64,000 nt of DNA from Vibrio sagamiensis NBRC 104589 (GCF_007990935.1 NZ_BJXJ01000014.1:46001-110000); one strand, 5' to 3'; shown: positions 30,301 to 40,823, numbered from the stretch's first letter. Translations and numbers: made by a program. Notes: generated from the sequence alone by a model not told the origin.

Positions 30301-31594
30301 ACCAAGATCCACGAAGCCACTCTAAGCGGGCGGTGTGCTTTTGACTTTTCTGTTGGTTATAAGCGGGAATCAAAGATCCATTGAGCTTAATGGTTCTACC
30401 TGATGCGTCGACGCCAATTGCGCCATCTAAGTACAAGGTACTATCAAGTAACCAATTGTATTGTTCAAATTGCCCATCCACATCATGGGCCTGAAAGCTC
30501 AACGGAGTGACGCCAATTTGCTCGCGCGATTGATGTAAATCGCGCCATTTTTCGACCACATCAAAATCAGACTCAGAAGGCAGATATTGATAAATCAAAC
30601 CATCAAAAATACTCAGTGCTTTGCTGTACAGTAAGCCTCGATGAATAATCAATTGCACGGCACTCTCTACAGGTTGGGGATAAGAACCGAAAATATTCCC
30701 CTCAATGGCACAATTACCTTCCACCCAGAATCGCCGTTTACCTGCTAGATACGCATCATGGAGTTGAGTATGACAATTATGAACCCAGCCTTGCGGACTG
30801 TAGTCAACATTCGAACCATCAAACACCGCACCTTGAGGATCTTGAGCAATATCACTTTTCAATTTAGCCGCATTGGCCGCGTTATATGTCATGCCAAATA
30901 AGTCCCTAAAAGCTGATATTCCAAGGACATTTTCCTGAATATCTGCCCCTTTGTATGAGTTCAGCCCCGCAAGAGATGGAGCCCTAAGCGGATCGTAAAG
31001 ATTTGATTTATGTGTCGACTGGCAGGTAAAATCTGGAGCACCAAGTGGTCCTGTAGCATGAGCAGTCTCCGCACTATCAACGGTGAAAAAGTGCTCATCA
31101 GTACCCGATGGACTAGCAATATACTGCACCGCTCCACCAGAGATAATCGATGTACACTGGCTACTCAAAGGATCGCCTTGCGCATACGGAATCACATGCA
31201 TTGATCCGGTCAGTTCCACCGCGGCACTGGTTTTTATCATCGCATTGAGCTCAGCATTCACCTGAGCTATCGTCTTATTTAGCGTGATGTTGTCATACGT
31301 AGAAACCACACGATATTGCTCATTACTGTGCTTTTCTATCTTCACCTGGGCCTTGCAACCGAATACAGAAACAGCTGATGAAACAGGCAAGGGCACCATT
31401 TCTCCTATAATTTGAGAGTAAGCACACTCTAATCCTCCTTCCGCAATCCAATGCTCTTGTCTTGATTGGATTTCATTATTAACACGCTTTATCTGATACC
31501 AAAGCGATTGATAAAATCCCATCTGCATCATCAGTATCGCAATCAATAACGCACTAACCGTCACCAAAATCACAGCCCCATTCTGACGCTTCAT
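30293..31594 (-). CDS. PilX-like type IV pilus assembly protein
   Basis: A 433-residue protein with a short N-terminus (MKRQNGAVILVTVSALLIAI) typical of PilX-like proteins, which carry a hydrophobic first helix without the classical FTLIE motif. The large C-terminal region has six to eight cysteines and no domain I recognise. At over 400 residues it is much longer than the 150-200 of PilX in Pseudomonas; Vibrio versions are larger. It overlaps the PilW-like gene by one base and the PilV-like gene by 8. Confidence 0.65.
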   Translation of the reverse strand: MKRQNGAVILVTVSALLIAILMMQMGFYQSLWYQIKRVNNEIQSRQEHWIAEGGLECAYSQIIGEMVPLPVSSAVSVFGCKAQVKIEKHSNEQYRVVSTYDNITLNKTIAQVNAELNAMIKTSAAVELTGSMHVIPYAQGDPLSSQCTSIISGGAVQYIASPSGTDEHFFTVDSAETAHATGPLGAPDFTCQSTHKSNLYDPLRAPSLAGLNSYKGADIQENVLGISAFRDLFGMTYNAANAAKLKSDIAQDPQGAVFDGSNVDYSPQGWVHNCHTQLHDAYLAGKRRFWVEGNCAIEGNIFGSYPQPVESAVQLIIHRGLLYSKALSIFDGLIYQYLPSESDFDVVEKWRDLHQSREQIGVTPLSFQAHDVDGQFEQYNWLLDSTLYLDGAIGVDASGRTIKLNGSLIPAYNQQKSQKHTARLEWLRGSWYD

Positions 31595-32241
31595 TATTGC
31601 CAGTTCCTTTGCTTTATAGTGAAAGATTGCGAAGTGTGTTTGTCTTCAGAGCCTGTTAAGTTAGTGGACAAAGTGATGTTAACCAAAAGACTATTTGCTT
31701 GTTCACCTCGTAGAAGCTGGGTAGAAACATTAAATTCATCGAGCTCAATCTGTTTAGAATCAAACCCCTGAAAGCAGCTTCGTGAACCACTTAACTGCGT
31801 CACCTCCTCTATATCCCACACTCGGGTCATGTTTTTTTGGCAAATAAACAATGATTTAGGTTTCTCATCTCTGCGTTCGTAGACAACGTTTCGATATATG
31901 GGCTCATTGCCGCTCATCTCATCGTAATAAGCATAAGCAACCAAGACTCGCTGCTCATCAACCAAAGTATAAATACTGTGGTTCGCTCCCGATAACGTAA
32001 TAGAATGCCCTAACTCACCATTAAACCCTCCACGCTGAAGATCATTTTTGAATGCTTGCATCACACTGGCCGTATTCCCCAACAGCATCAGTTCCTGAGC
32101 ACGCAGCAATGCTCCTTTTTGGGCACTAAGATATAACGCACTGATCGCTGACAGAACCAGCCCGCCTAATAATGCTACGATCATAAATTCGACTAGGCTG
32201 GCTCCTTTAAATGTCTTTTTAATTCTATTATTTATAGACAT
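31594..32241 (-). CDS. pilW: Type IV minor pilin, PilW-like
   Basis: A 215-residue prepilin-like protein. The cleavage region is KGASLVEFMIVALLGG, with glycine at -1 and glutamate at +5. The C-terminal domain has two cysteines and several predicted strands. It overlaps the start of the PilX-like gene by one base and the end of the FimT-like gene by 10, so all four minus-strand pilin genes look translationally coupled. Confidence 0.75.
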   Translation of the reverse strand: MSINNRIKKTFKGASLVEFMIVALLGGLVLSAISALYLSAQKGALLRAQELMLLGNTASVMQAFKNDLQRGGFNGELGHSITLSGANHSIYTLVDEQRVLVAYAYYDEMSGNEPIYRNVVYERRDEKPKSLFICQKNMTRVWDIEEVTQLSGSRSCFQGFDSKQIELDEFNVSTQLLRGEQANSLLVNITLSTNLTGSEDKHTSQSFTIKQRNWQ

Positions 32242-32762
32242 AAGGGATAGCTCAAATATTTCTGAGTCGGGTGATCACTACAAATTCTCACCCGACTAGA
32301 GAGAGTGTGTGAAATGACTTTTAGCGCCTGCTCAGAAGAAGTTTGAGAGTAGAAACGAATATTGCCTGAAGAAGGTCTACCATGAACCCCATCAAAACTA
32401 ATTTGGTCTGAAACATAATGAAAAGAAACAACGATACCTGTAAAATCTTGACCAGAAAAAGAAGATAACACCCTTCCCATCTCTGGTTTGCTGTGATTCG
32501 TCAGTTCGATGCGCCAATTGCCCTGAGTTATACCTCTCTCAGGCCGAATAATATGAGCCCACAGCCTTTCACGATTGAGTACTGCTTGCGATTTACTATA
32601 AATCATAAAATGATGAAATTGATTCGCCAAGCGTCGCATTTTATGTGCTTCAAACATCTTCTTAAAAGCAGGAATTGCCGCTGTTAACAAGATGCTAAAC
32701 ACCGTCAATGTAATAAGTTGCTCCAGTAGAGTAAACCCGCGAGGCATTTCCCAAATTCTCAT
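32232..32762 (-). CDS. fimT: FimT/GspH-type pseudopilin
   Basis: A 176-residue pseudopilin, first gene of the minor-pilin operon. The cleavage region is PRGFTLLEQLITLTVFSIL. The C-terminal part resembles GspH/FimT domains (FTGIVVSFHYVSDQISFDGVHG region), and FimT proteins have been linked to DNA binding during natural transformation. Whether translation starts at the first ATG or five codons later (MPRGFTL) cannot be decided; neither has a strong ribosome site. It is divergent from the PilE-like gene. Confidence 0.72.
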   Translation of the reverse strand: MRIWEMPRGFTLLEQLITLTVFSILLTAAIPAFKKMFEAHKMRRLANQFHHFMIYSKSQAVLNRERLWAHIIRPERGITQGNWRIELTNHSKPEMGRVLSSFSGQDFTGIVVSFHYVSDQISFDGVHGRPSSGNIRFYSQTSSEQALKVISHTLSSRVRICSDHPTQKYLSYPLCL

Positions 32763-32818
32763 GTAAGCAGCAATAGTGCCATTAATTAACCTTGCACAGA
32801 TGCTAACACCAGAGAAGA

Positions 32819-33286
32819 ATGGGCGTAAAAGCCAAAGGAAAACGACTCGTGATAATTCGAATTAATGAGTGCAACACTTACAAAAAAGCACAACATGGGA
32901 TGACATTCATCGAACTATTAATAGTAATGGCCGTTATTACTGTGATAAGCACAATTGCTTATTCAAACTATCAAGAAAGCATTCTTCGTTCACACAGAAT
33001 AGTAGCTCTTAGTGACTTAGCTCGAATTCAATTAGCATTAGAAAGCACTTACCAAAATGGCTATGATTGGAATGATCTTGTCTCAGCAGAAGGTTGCTTA
33101 ATTTGTGAATCAGATTCTGACCGCTTCGCTTTTACGATTGTTAGCTCAGCCAGCATTGCCTATACAATAAAAGCCATTGCCAAGCCAACGTTGAATCAAG
33201 ATAACGATCCATGTTTTGTACAAGAGAATAAAGAATTAGTTCTAACCTCAACCAACAACCGCACCCCAATTTCATGCTGGAAGTAA
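32819..33286 (+). CDS. pilE: Type IV minor pilin, PilE-like
   Basis: Prepilin-like protein with cleavage region HGMTFIELLIVMAVITVIS and the usual cysteine pair near the C-terminus (DPCFVQ and ISCWK). From the first ATG the leader is 27 residues, long for a type IVa pilin. An in-frame GTG at 32849, preceded by AAAGGAAA, would give a 17-residue leader and is an attractive alternative start. It is divergent from the four other pilin genes and shares a short promoter region with them. Confidence 0.72.
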   Translation: MGVKAKGKRLVIIRINECNTYKKAQHGMTFIELLIVMAVITVISTIAYSNYQESILRSHRIVALSDLARIQLALESTYQNGYDWNDLVSAEGCLICESDSDRFAFTIVSSASIAYTIKAIAKPTLNQDNDPCFVQENKELVLTSTNNRTPISCWK

Positions 33287-33353
33287 CAGCGTGCGAGGAA
33301 GTACGAGATATTAAGAAAAGGCATCTTTAAACGATAGAAGAATTGCAGCCGAT

Positions 33354-33381
33354 AAAAAAACCTGCCGCAGCAGGTTTTTTT
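33354..33381. terminator. Bidirectional intrinsic terminator between pilE and dnaJ
   Basis: An A-run, AACCTGC, a CGCA loop, GCAGGTT and a T-run form a symmetric hairpin between convergent genes. Confidence 0.88.
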
Positions 33382-33401
33382 ACAAAATAGGTTTATCAGC
33401 T

Positions 33402-34547
33402 TTAACTGGTTAGATCATCAAAGAACTTCTTCACACCGTTGAAGAAACCTTCTGATTTTGGCTTATGCTTCGTGGCCGCATCACCACCGCAAGATTCATC
33501 GAATTCTTTTAGTAGTTCTTTTTGACGTGCACTTAAGTGAACCGGTGTTTCAACAACCAGTTTAACAATCAGATCACCAGTGCCACCACCGCGTACGCCT
33601 TGAACTCCTTTACCACGCATACGGAACATACGGCCAGTTTGCGTTTCTGCTGGAACTTTCAGGCTGACACGACCATTAAGCGTTGGGACTTCAACTTCAC
33701 CACCCAATGCCGCCATTGCAAAGCTCACTGGAACTTCGCAGTAGAGGTTGTTGCCATCACGTTCAAAGATGTGGTGCTCTTTAACATGAACTTGAACATA
33801 TAGATCACCTGCTGGTGCACCCATTTCTCCCGCTTCGCCTTCGCCAGATAAGCGAATACGATCGCCAGTATCAACACCTGCAGGGATCTTGACGTTGAGC
33901 GTCTTGTTCTTCTGCTTACGGCCTTGACCATGACAAGCATTACATGGGTCTTTGATGATTTTGCCTTTACCATGACAGGTAGGACATGTCTGCTGAACAG
34001 CGAAGAAACCTTGACGCATTTGAACTTGGCCATGACCATGACATGTTCCACAGGTTTCTGCTGAAGAACCTTTTTTCGCGCCACTGCCATCACAAGTATC
34101 ACAATGAGCCAATGTTGGTACTTCAATATCTTTTGATACGCCACGAACTGCTTCTTCTAGAGTCAATTCCATGTTGTAACGTAAGTCGGCACCACGCTGA
34201 GCTCGCTGCTGACCACCACCACGACGGCCACCACCAAATATATCACCAAAGACATCACCAAAGATGTCGCCAAAGTCAGCGCTACCGCCACCAAAGCCAC
34301 CGCCGAAACCGCCACCGCCTTGCTCAAAAGCAGCGTGGCCGTATTGATCGTAAGCCGCTTTCTTCTGCGGTTCAGTCAAGACCTCGTACGCTTCTTTTAC
34401 TTCTTTAAATTTTTCTGCCGCTGATTCGTCACCCTGATTACGGTCTGGGTGGAATTTCATTGCAAGGCGTTTGTACGCCTTTTTAATATCACGCTCAGAG
34501 GCATCACGGCTAACGCCTAATACTTCGTAAAAATCACGTTTTGACAT
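33402..34547 (-). CDS. dnaJ: Chaperone protein DnaJ
   Basis: Hsp40 co-chaperone that delivers clients to DnaK and stimulates its ATPase. The 381 residues show a J-domain with HPD (FHPDRNQGD), a Gly/Phe-rich linker, a zinc region with four CxxCxGxG repeats ([32 protein letters not shown]) and C-terminal substrate-binding domains. The start is the ATG giving [11 protein letters not shown]; an upstream TTG in the same frame is less likely. It follows dnaK with two hairpins in the gap. Confidence 0.97.
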   Translation of the reverse strand: MSKRDFYEVLGVSRDASERDIKKAYKRLAMKFHPDRNQGDESAAEKFKEVKEAYEVLTEPQKKAAYDQYGHAAFEQGGGGFGGGFGGGSADFGDIFGDVFGDIFGGGRRGGGQQRAQRGADLRYNMELTLEEAVRGVSKDIEVPTLAHCDTCDGSGAKKGSSAETCGTCHGHGQVQMRQGFFAVQQTCPTCHGKGKIIKDPCNACHGQGRKQKNKTLNVKIPAGVDTGDRIRLSGEGEAGEMGAPAGDLYVQVHVKEHHIFERDGNNLYCEVPVSFAMAALGGEVEVPTLNGRVSLKVPAETQTGRMFRMRGKGVQGVRGGGTGDLIVKLVVETPVHLSARQKELLKEFDESCGGDAATKHKPKSEGFFNGVKKFFDDLTS

Positions 34548-34610
34548 GTTCTTCGTCACCAATTTATTTACTGCAAACGACCCAAATTGCCGCTTGGTGT
34601 TGATATCAAT

Positions 34611-34693
34611 CTAGCTAAAGACACCATGGAATCTTTAGCTAGAAAGACAATATTGACAAACAGACGGGCGTTAGAGTTTCCCCAAACGCCCGT
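34611..34693 (-). promoter_or_regulatory. Two hairpins in the dnaK-dnaJ spacer
   Basis: CTAGCTAAAG/CTTTAGCTAG (34611-34642) and ACGGGCGTT/AACGCCCGT (34664-34693) are perfect inverted repeats of 10 and 9 bases. Neither has a good T-run on the minus strand, so they are more likely processing or attenuation structures that lower dnaJ relative to dnaK than full terminators. Confidence 0.55.
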
Positions 34694-34747
34694 ACACAAA
34701 GTTTTACCGACACTAAACGACCAGTTCAGTCGCCTAGTTAAGAAATA

Positions 34748-36664
34748 TTATTTCTTCTCGTCTTTAACTTCTTCGAACTCAGCATCAACAACGTCGTCAT
34801 CTTGAGATGGCTGTGCACCTGCGTCAGCACCTTGTGCTTGCTGAGCTTGGGCTTGCTGTTGAGCAATTTCCATTAGTTTTTGAGCTGCAGTCATAAGTGC
34901 TTGAACTTTAGCGTCGATCGCTTCTTTGTCTTCGCCTTTACGTGCTGTTTCTAGCTCAGAGATTGCTGTTTCAATCTTCTCTTTCTCGTCAGCTGGAAGC
35001 GCGTCACCCGCCTCTTCGACTTGCTTACGAGTACCGTGAATCATTTGGTCAGCTTGGTTACGAGCAGTTGCTAACTCTTCGAACTTCTTGTCCGCTTCTT
35101 TGTTTGCTTCTGCTTCTTGAACCATTTTCTCGATTTCTTCGTCGCTTAGACCACCAGATGCTTGGATAGTGATCTTCTGCTCTTTACCTGTTGCTTTATC
35201 TTTTGCAGATACGTTCAGGATACCGTCCGCATCTAGATCGAAAGTTACTTCGATTTGAGGCATACCACGTGGTGCAGGCTGGATACCTTCAAGGTTGAAT
35301 TGACCTAGAGACTTATTATAAGTCGCTTGCTTACGTTCACCTTGAAGAACGTGGATCGTTACTGCACTTTGGTTATCTTCTGCTGTGGAGAATACTTGAT
35401 CCGCTTTTGTTGGGATAGTTGTATTTTTCTCGATTAGCTTAGTCATGACACCACCCATCGTTTCGATACCGAAAGATAGAGGCGTTACATCTAGAAGAAG
35501 AACATCTTTAACGTCACCAGCAAGTACACCACCTTGAACTGCAGCACCCATAGCTACTGCTTCATCAGGGTTCACGTCACGGCGAGCTTCTTTACCAAAG
35601 AACTCAGCAACTTTCGCTTGAACCATAGGCATACGAGTTTGGCCACCTACTAGGATAACGTCAGTAATGTCGTTAACAGATAGGTCAGAATCCGCTAGAG
35701 CAACTTTTAGTGGCTCAAGAGAACGTTGTACTAGATCTTCAACTAAAGACTCCAGCTTCGCACGTGTCACCTTGATGTTCATGTGCTTAGGACCTGTTGC
35801 GTCAGCAGTAACATAAGGTAGGTTTACGTCAGTTTGAGAAGTAGAGGAAAGCTCGATTTTCGCTTTTTCTGCTGCTTCTTTAACACGCTGCATTGCTAGT
35901 GGGTCGTTCTTAAGGTTAACACCTTGCTCTTTGTTGAACTCATCTACTAAGTAGTTGATTAGACGGTTGTCAAAGTCTTCACCACCAAGGTGAGTATCAC
36001 CATTAGTTGCTAGAACTTCGAATGTTTTCTCGCCTTCAACTTCATCGATTTCGATGATAGAGATATCGAATGTACCACCACCAAGGTCATATACTGCGAT
36101 AGTGCGGTCGCCGCCTGACTTGTCTAGGCCGTAAGCTAGAGCCGCTGCCGTTGGTTCGTTAATGATACGTTTTACTTCAAGACCAGCAATACGACCCGCA
36201 TCTTTTGTTGCTTGACGCTGTGCATCGTTGAAGTAAGCAGGGACCGTGATAACAGCGCCAGTCACTTCTTCACCTAGGAAGTCTTCCGCTGTTTTCTTCA
36301 TTTTCTTCAAGATTTCAGCAGAAACTTGAGGAGCTGCCATTTTTTGGCCTTGCGCTTCAACCCAAGCATCACCGTTGTCAGCTTTTACAATTTTGTAAGG
36401 CATGATTTCGATGTCACGCTGAACTTCTTCGTCTTCAAAACGACGACCGATCAGGCGCTTGATTGCAAATAGCGTGTTAGTTGGGTTTGTAACTGCTTGA
36501 CGCTTAGCTGGTTGACCTACTAACGTCTCACCATCAGTGTAAGCAATAACGGACGCTGTGGTGCGTTCACCCTCTGCGTTTTCAATAACACGTGGCTTGT
36601 CGCCATCTAAAACTGCAACACATGAGTTTGTCGTACCTAAGTCAATACCAATGATTTTACCCAT
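34748..36664 (-). CDS. dnaK: Molecular chaperone DnaK (Hsp70)
   Basis: ATP-driven chaperone of 638 residues. The N-terminal actin-like ATPase domain begins [20 protein letters not shown], with [21 protein letters not shown] further on; the substrate-binding domain and a lid rich in Ala, Gln and Glu follow. The tail ends in the acidic [12 protein letters not shown] motif typical of bacterial DnaK. A sigma-32-like promoter lies about 120 bases upstream, and grpE is the next gene on the same strand, with its own terminator between. Confidence 0.98.
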   Translation of the reverse strand: MGKIIGIDLGTTNSCVAVLDGDKPRVIENAEGERTTASVIAYTDGETLVGQPAKRQAVTNPTNTLFAIKRLIGRRFEDEEVQRDIEIMPYKIVKADNGDAWVEAQGQKMAAPQVSAEILKKMKKTAEDFLGEEVTGAVITVPAYFNDAQRQATKDAGRIAGLEVKRIINEPTAAALAYGLDKSGGDRTIAVYDLGGGTFDISIIEIDEVEGEKTFEVLATNGDTHLGGEDFDNRLINYLVDEFNKEQGVNLKNDPLAMQRVKEAAEKAKIELSSTSQTDVNLPYVTADATGPKHMNIKVTRAKLESLVEDLVQRSLEPLKVALADSDLSVNDITDVILVGGQTRMPMVQAKVAEFFGKEARRDVNPDEAVAMGAAVQGGVLAGDVKDVLLLDVTPLSFGIETMGGVMTKLIEKNTTIPTKADQVFSTAEDNQSAVTIHVLQGERKQATYNKSLGQFNLEGIQPAPRGMPQIEVTFDLDADGILNVSAKDKATGKEQKITIQASGGLSDEEIEKMVQEAEANKEADKKFEELATARNQADQMIHGTRKQVEEAGDALPADEKEKIETAISELETARKGEDKEAIDAKVQALMTAAQKLMEIAQQQAQAQQAQGADAGAQPSQDDDVVDAEFEEVKDEKK

Positions 36665-37028
36665 CAGGCTATCTCCAAATAAATTCTTTTTCGTTTAACT
36701 CTATCCCAAATGTGGGGACACTGAACTGGGTTTCAACCCTAGCTCACAAACAAAAATAAGTTGTTTGCTTCTCTATGCTCAATAGATAAGGGCTTCAAAA
36801 TTCTTTTCAAGGGTAAGAAGTGAAAAAAAATTCATTTTTTTTACGAAACCTTATTCATTAAAAACGCCACACAAAAGAGTAGAAAAGATAAAAACCACGA
36901 TTTAAAGCAAGAACAAATAAAAACAGAGTTAAAAATAGGCAAAGCAGAAAGCAAAAAATAAAAGTGCAGTAGATATAAGAAAATAAGGGATAAAAAACAA
37001 CGATAGGGAAATATAACGTCTGAAAAAA
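36665..37028. other. dnaK upstream region
   Basis: AT-rich region before dnaK. Apart from the heat-shock promoter reported separately I see no gene; two overlapping minus-strand frames here are hydrophobic, low-complexity and lack ribosome sites. Confidence 0.5.
36784..36811 (-). promoter_or_regulatory. Putative sigma-32 (heat-shock) promoter of dnaK
   Basis: On the minus strand CTTGAAA is followed after 12 bases by CCCTTATCT, resembling the sigma-32 elements CTTGAAA and CCCCATNT. The -10 region has one clear deviation. Confidence 0.55.
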
Positions 37029-37059
37029 TGATGCCTGCCAAGTTTAGTGGCAGGCATCA
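37029..37059 (-). terminator. Intrinsic terminator downstream of grpE
   Basis: GATGCCTGCCA and TGGCAGGCATC form an 11-base stem; on the minus strand a run of six T follows. It separates grpE from dnaK. Confidence 0.88.
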
Positions 37060-37169
37060 TATCAAACTTCAAGTAAAATAGGTTCTCTAAGAAAGTAATT
37101 ATCAGTCGATAACCATTCACTAAAGCACTTGGTTTCAAGCTAACAAAAAATCACTTAAGGACTCTATGG

Positions 37170-37766
37170 TTACTTAGCTACCATAACCATAGCAGGACGA
37201 AGCACACGACCGTTAAGTTCATAGCCTTTTTGCATTACGAACATAACCGTATTTGAGTCATGATCTGGACTTTCTTGGATTGACATCGCTTGGTGGAATT
37301 CAGGGTTGAATACCTCACCTTCAGGGTTGATTTCTTTTAAACCAAACTTAGCGACAACATCAACGAAGGTCTTATGTGTCAGTTCAACGCCTTCAAGAAT
37401 CGGTTTAACTGTTTCGTTTTCTGCATCCGCAGCTTGAATTGCACGTTCTAAATTATCGATAACCGGAAGCAACTCTTCTGCAAATTTGTTCAACGCGTAT
37501 TTGCGCGCTTTATCCACTTCTTGCTCGGTACGACGACGCATGTTTTCAACTTCAGCTTTAGCGCGAAGCACGCCATCTTGCTGCTCTTTTACTTTTGCTT
37601 CACTCTGCAGTAGTGCTGCTTCAAGTTGAGCAATCTTAGCATCAGATTCATCACCCATTTCTCCCAATTCAGCTTCTGCTTTTGCTGCTTCAGCTTCTAC
37701 TTTTTCAGCTTCTTCGATGATCTGGTCAAGCTCTGCTTCTGTTACTTTTTGTTCTTCGTTGCTCAT
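37170..37766 (-). CDS. grpE: Nucleotide exchange factor GrpE
   Basis: Releases ADP from DnaK. The long helical, Glu-rich N-terminal half (residues 1-100) forms the dimer stalk, and the C-terminal beta domain holds the family segment [17 protein letters not shown] use the ATG giving MSNEEQKV, preceded by GGAG, for 198 residues; an upstream ATG would add 14 non-family residues. A near-consensus sigma-32 promoter lies about 100 bases upstream, in the space shared with divergent nadK. Confidence 0.96.
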   Translation of the reverse strand: MSNEEQKVTEAELDQIIEEAEKVEAEAAKAEAELGEMGDESDAKIAQLEAALLQSEAKVKEQQDGVLRAKAEVENMRRRTEQEVDKARKYALNKFAEELLPVIDNLERAIQAADAENETVKPILEGVELTHKTFVDVVAKFGLKEINPEGEVFNPEFHQAMSIQESPDHDSNTVMFVMQKGYELNGRVLRPAMVMVAK

Positions 37767-37862
37767 GATATCTCCAAAATTCAACGGAATGCCCTTCAAG
37801 CCATTCATACTTTTCTGACTTTAAGCACATAAAAATTCGCACATTTAAGTCACTTGCCATTA

Positions 37863-37890
37863 TTATGGGGATGAAGATTCCTGATTCAAG
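37863..37890 (-). promoter_or_regulatory. Sigma-32 (heat-shock) promoter of grpE
   Basis: On the minus strand CTTGAAT, a 13-base spacer, then CCCCATAA: an almost perfect heat-shock promoter. The spacing and position suit grpE. Confidence 0.8.
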
Positions 37891-37911
37891 CCTCTTTAAT
37901 GCGGAAATGCT

Positions 37912-38796
37912 ATGAAAAAACCATGTGACGTGATTGCGATTATCGGCAAACCTCGTGATCAACAAGCTATTCAAACCCATAGAGAACTCTACCAATGGTT
38001 GACCTCAGAAGGTTACCAAGTGGTGTTTGACGAGCGCCTCGCAGCTATTTTAGACGATATTCCAAAAGATAAATTTGCCAATCTAGTCAAAATTGGGAAA
38101 AACGCAAATCTGGCTATCGTCGTTGGCGGGGATGGTAATATGCTTGGGGCTGCGAGAATCCTATCCCGCTTTGATATATCCGTGATCGGCGTAAATCGAG
38201 GTAATCTTGGTTTTCTTACCGACCTCAACCCTGATGACTTCAAAACCGCTTTAAAAGCCGTTCTGAATGGGGAATACATTGAAGAAGAGCGCTTTTTACT
38301 TGAGGCTGAAGTACACCGTCATGGACAAATAAAAAGTCATAATGCCGCTTTTAATGAGGCTGTGCTACACCCAGGCCAAATCGCACACATGATTGAATTT
38401 GAAGTATACATCGATGACAGTTTTGCGTTTTCCTTACGTGCCGATGGATTGATAGTATCAACACCAACTGGTTCAACAGCCTACTCATTATCAGGTGGTG
38501 GTCCAATACTTTCGCCAAGTTTAAATGCCATCAGTTTGGTGCCAATGTTCCCTCATACACTATCCAGTCGGCCATTAGTAGTCGATGGTAAAAGGCATAT
38601 TAAACTGATTGTCTCACCAGAAAACCGTGGTACTCAAGAAGTAAGTTGTGATGGTCAAGTATCATTACCCGTTTCTCCAGGAGATGAGATCCATATCTAT
38701 CAAAGTCCTAATGTATTAAAACTGATCCATCCAAAAGATTACAGTTACTATCACGTTTTACGTAATAAGTTGGGTTGGTCAAGCAAACTGTTTTAA
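37912..38796 (+). CDS. nadK: NAD(+) kinase
   Basis: Phosphorylates NAD to NADP with ATP. It has 294 residues, the family length. The GGDGN motif is in [14 protein letters not shown], and the second conserved block [16 protein letters not shown] follows. The divergent grpE and the adjacent recN side give the standard grpE-nadK-recN arrangement of gamma-proteobacteria; here another gene of about 1.2 kb is inserted between nadK and recN. Confidence 0.96.
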   Translation: MKKPCDVIAIIGKPRDQQAIQTHRELYQWLTSEGYQVVFDERLAAILDDIPKDKFANLVKIGKNANLAIVVGGDGNMLGAARILSRFDISVIGVNRGNLGFLTDLNPDDFKTALKAVLNGEYIEEERFLLEAEVHRHGQIKSHNAAFNEAVLHPGQIAHMIEFEVYIDDSFAFSLRADGLIVSTPTGSTAYSLSGGGPILSPSLNAISLVPMFPHTLSSRPLVVDGKRHIKLIVSPENRGTQEVSCDGQVSLPVSPGDEIHIYQSPNVLKLIHPKDYSYYHVLRNKLGWSSKLF

Positions 38797-38823
38797 TTTT
38801 CCAAGTCACACTTATTATCATAC

Positions 38824-38855
38824 TCAGCACTGAGTCTCCTCTCAATCAGTGCTGA
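38824..38855 (+). terminator. Hairpin downstream of nadK
   Basis: TCAGCACTGA and TCAGTGCTGA form a perfect 10-base stem with a 12-base loop about 27 bases after the nadK stop. The following T-run is weak. Confidence 0.6.
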
Positions 38856-39347
38856 ATGAACAATTTCTACATTTTTATACTAAAAGCCAAGTTCTTCTTC
38901 AATCGATATAGCATTTCCACCACTCCCATTTTCTATCTTAAATACTTTTCATCATCGATACCAAATCATGAATAAAAGTTCATTTTTAAAAAATAAAAAC
39001 CATCCCCCTTACGTAAAGGTAATCATCATCAATTGACATCAAAAAGAGATTCAAAGCTCATATTTAAAAAACATATTAAATTACTGATTAAAATAACATT
39101 CCTTATTACCTCCCTTAATTTACTGATAATAAATCCATCCATAAAACATATAATTAACGTTAATTTCACGAATATATTGAGAATGATCACATTTATGGTG
39201 CTTATAACTGTAAATTTTATGATCTAGAGAACAAAAGTTAATCTATTACACCTAAGCATAAAACTATCAACTAATAAGTTGCTAACATGAGGATTAGTAG
39301 AGCGGATGCACTACATAAAAACACAACATAAAAAGTAAGGACACAAG
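38856..39347. other. Very AT-rich intergenic region between nadK and the following gene
   Basis: About 490 bases of strongly AT-rich DNA. A 64-codon plus-strand frame starting with TTG at 39033 encodes a Lys/Ile/Leu/Asn-rich hydrophobic peptide; it lacks a ribosome site and looks like composition rather than a gene. The GTAAGGACACAAG before 39348 serves the next gene. Confidence 0.5.
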
Positions 39348-40550
39348 ATGAAAAAAATAATTATTCTGTCCGCCATCAGCACATTGCTTATTGGCTTATC
39401 AACCGCACAGGCAAAAAATAATCACCAAAACATATCGGTTAACCCTTCACTTATCAAAGCTGAACGGATTTCGGCTCAAAAGCGCATGCTTGCTCAAAAA
39501 CTCAGCCAGAACTACAAACAATTGGCACCTTTGCTCCGCGCTAACATAAATGAACAACATACTCAGGCACCACTTAGTACATTTTTAGATCACCAATCTC
39601 AGCTTGCTTTCACTCAACAAATGGTTCAAGCAGATAAAAAGATTCGTAAATGGAAAGGGATTGAGAATGAAACGAATGAATTACTCGAAGTGCGCTTAGC
39701 AAACAAAAACAGCCTCAATGATTGGCAAGACTCTAAAGTAGATCCACTGTTTGCTTATGAGCCAAGTGGTGATGATTCTCAATGGCAATACATTGAAGCA
39801 TTTGATATCTATGGTAATGTACATCAGCTTGACGTTTATCAAGCGCCAGAAGTTCCTGTATTTGTCATCGACAGTAACAGTGATAAAGAGCTCAAAGCGG
39901 GTCTTAACGTGATGCGCGCTAAAATCAAGCAAATCAGCAAAAGTTCTCTGGTGCAGCAAAACGAGGAACTATCAAACCATTCTCCATCTACGCTGATGTC
40001 TGAGCAAAAACTTACAACTGCCCCTATCCAAACCACACAATTGAAAAAAATTCGTTTGGAATACGATCAAGAACCGTGGATTTCAGGCCGCGCCGAAGTA
40101 TTTGCTTTAATTAATGGTGTTGACCCAAGTCGTGACAAGCCAACTATTGATCTAATTGAGATGCCTTACCTTGATTACGACCAAACTGACTATTTTCCAG
40201 ATCAAGTTTTAGTTCACTGGACACGCTATCGTTGGGGAGCGGCAGATATCATTTTAATGGAGCAAGATGATGGTACTAACTATGCCGAACTCGCCGTGTT
40301 ACTGATGCAAGTAGCAGAAGAAATACTCAAGTCAATCCCTGATCCAGAAGTGCAAGGCTATGCCATCATTCCTCAGATCACGACCAAAATCATTCAAGCT
40401 TTGCCTGATGGTATCTTAACTAATGATGATGATTTTGTTGATGTGTTTTACACCATTATGCAAGATAGCAGCTATGTTGATCACCCAGCGGCTGGCGGCA
40501 ACGCAGTTATCACGTTAGAACCACTTGAAATCGATCCAACGCGCCCTTAA
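39348..40550 (+). CDS. Secreted protein of unknown function (possibly DUF3103)
   Basis: A 400-residue protein that starts with a signal peptide (MKKIIILSAISTLLIGLSTAQA). The mature part is acidic, with no catalytic motif that I recognise; the segment GRAEVFALINGVDPSRDKP and the late YLDYDQTDYFPDQVLVHW suggest a beta-rich fold. The pattern recalls the Vibrio DUF3103 family, but I cannot confirm this. It sits between nadK and recN, two genes that usually adjoin, so it looks like an insertion at this locus. Confidence 0.6.
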   Translation: MKKIIILSAISTLLIGLSTAQAKNNHQNISVNPSLIKAERISAQKRMLAQKLSQNYKQLAPLLRANINEQHTQAPLSTFLDHQSQLAFTQQMVQADKKIRKWKGIENETNELLEVRLANKNSLNDWQDSKVDPLFAYEPSGDDSQWQYIEAFDIYGNVHQLDVYQAPEVPVFVIDSNSDKELKAGLNVMRAKIKQISKSSLVQQNEELSNHSPSTLMSEQKLTTAPIQTTQLKKIRLEYDQEPWISGRAEVFALINGVDPSRDKPTIDLIEMPYLDYDQTDYFPDQVLVHWTRYRWGAADIILMEQDDGTNYAELAVLLMQVAEEILKSIPDPEVQGYAIIPQITTKIIQALPDGILTNDDDFVDVFYTIMQDSSYVDHPAAGGNAVITLEPLEIDPTRP

Positions 40551-40644
40551 TGATGGTTTTAATGAGCTCTGAGACGTAGATTGATCGGAGTTGATTGACC
40601 GGGATAGTTCATTAAACACTTTATATTGCTCTCTTTCAATGCAT

Positions 40645-40665
40645 GCCCTACTTAATGTAGGGCAC
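40645..40665 (+). terminator. Short hairpin downstream of the secreted-protein gene
   Basis: TGCCCTAC and GTAGGGCA pair perfectly around TTAAT about 95 bases after the stop codon. No T-run follows, so termination is uncertain. Confidence 0.45.
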
Positions 40666-40823
40666 TCTATACAGCTTTCTCAAGTAGCCTGTAGATTATG
40701 TTTCGACCAGTTTTTGTCTCGCGCGCCTACTGGTTAGTTTTGCTTGCTATTTTTTATCGATTTAGATCGATATGTCTGTATAAAACCTCGCCATTTAAAA
40801 GAAAAAACACCTGGATTACTTTA

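Noticed and set aside
33986..34408. A 140-codon His-rich plus-strand frame inside dnaJ
   Set aside because: Antisense of the zinc and Gly-rich regions of dnaJ explains the His/Arg-rich translation.
36841..37138. Two hydrophobic minus-strand frames between grpE and dnaK
   Set aside because: They overlap the grpE terminator and the sigma-32 promoter of dnaK, lack ribosome sites, and have low-complexity Phe/Leu/Ser composition.
39033..39227. A 64-codon AT-rich frame upstream of the secreted-protein gene
   Set aside because: TTG start, no ribosome site, and Lys/Ile/Leu/Asn composition expected from AT-rich DNA by chance.
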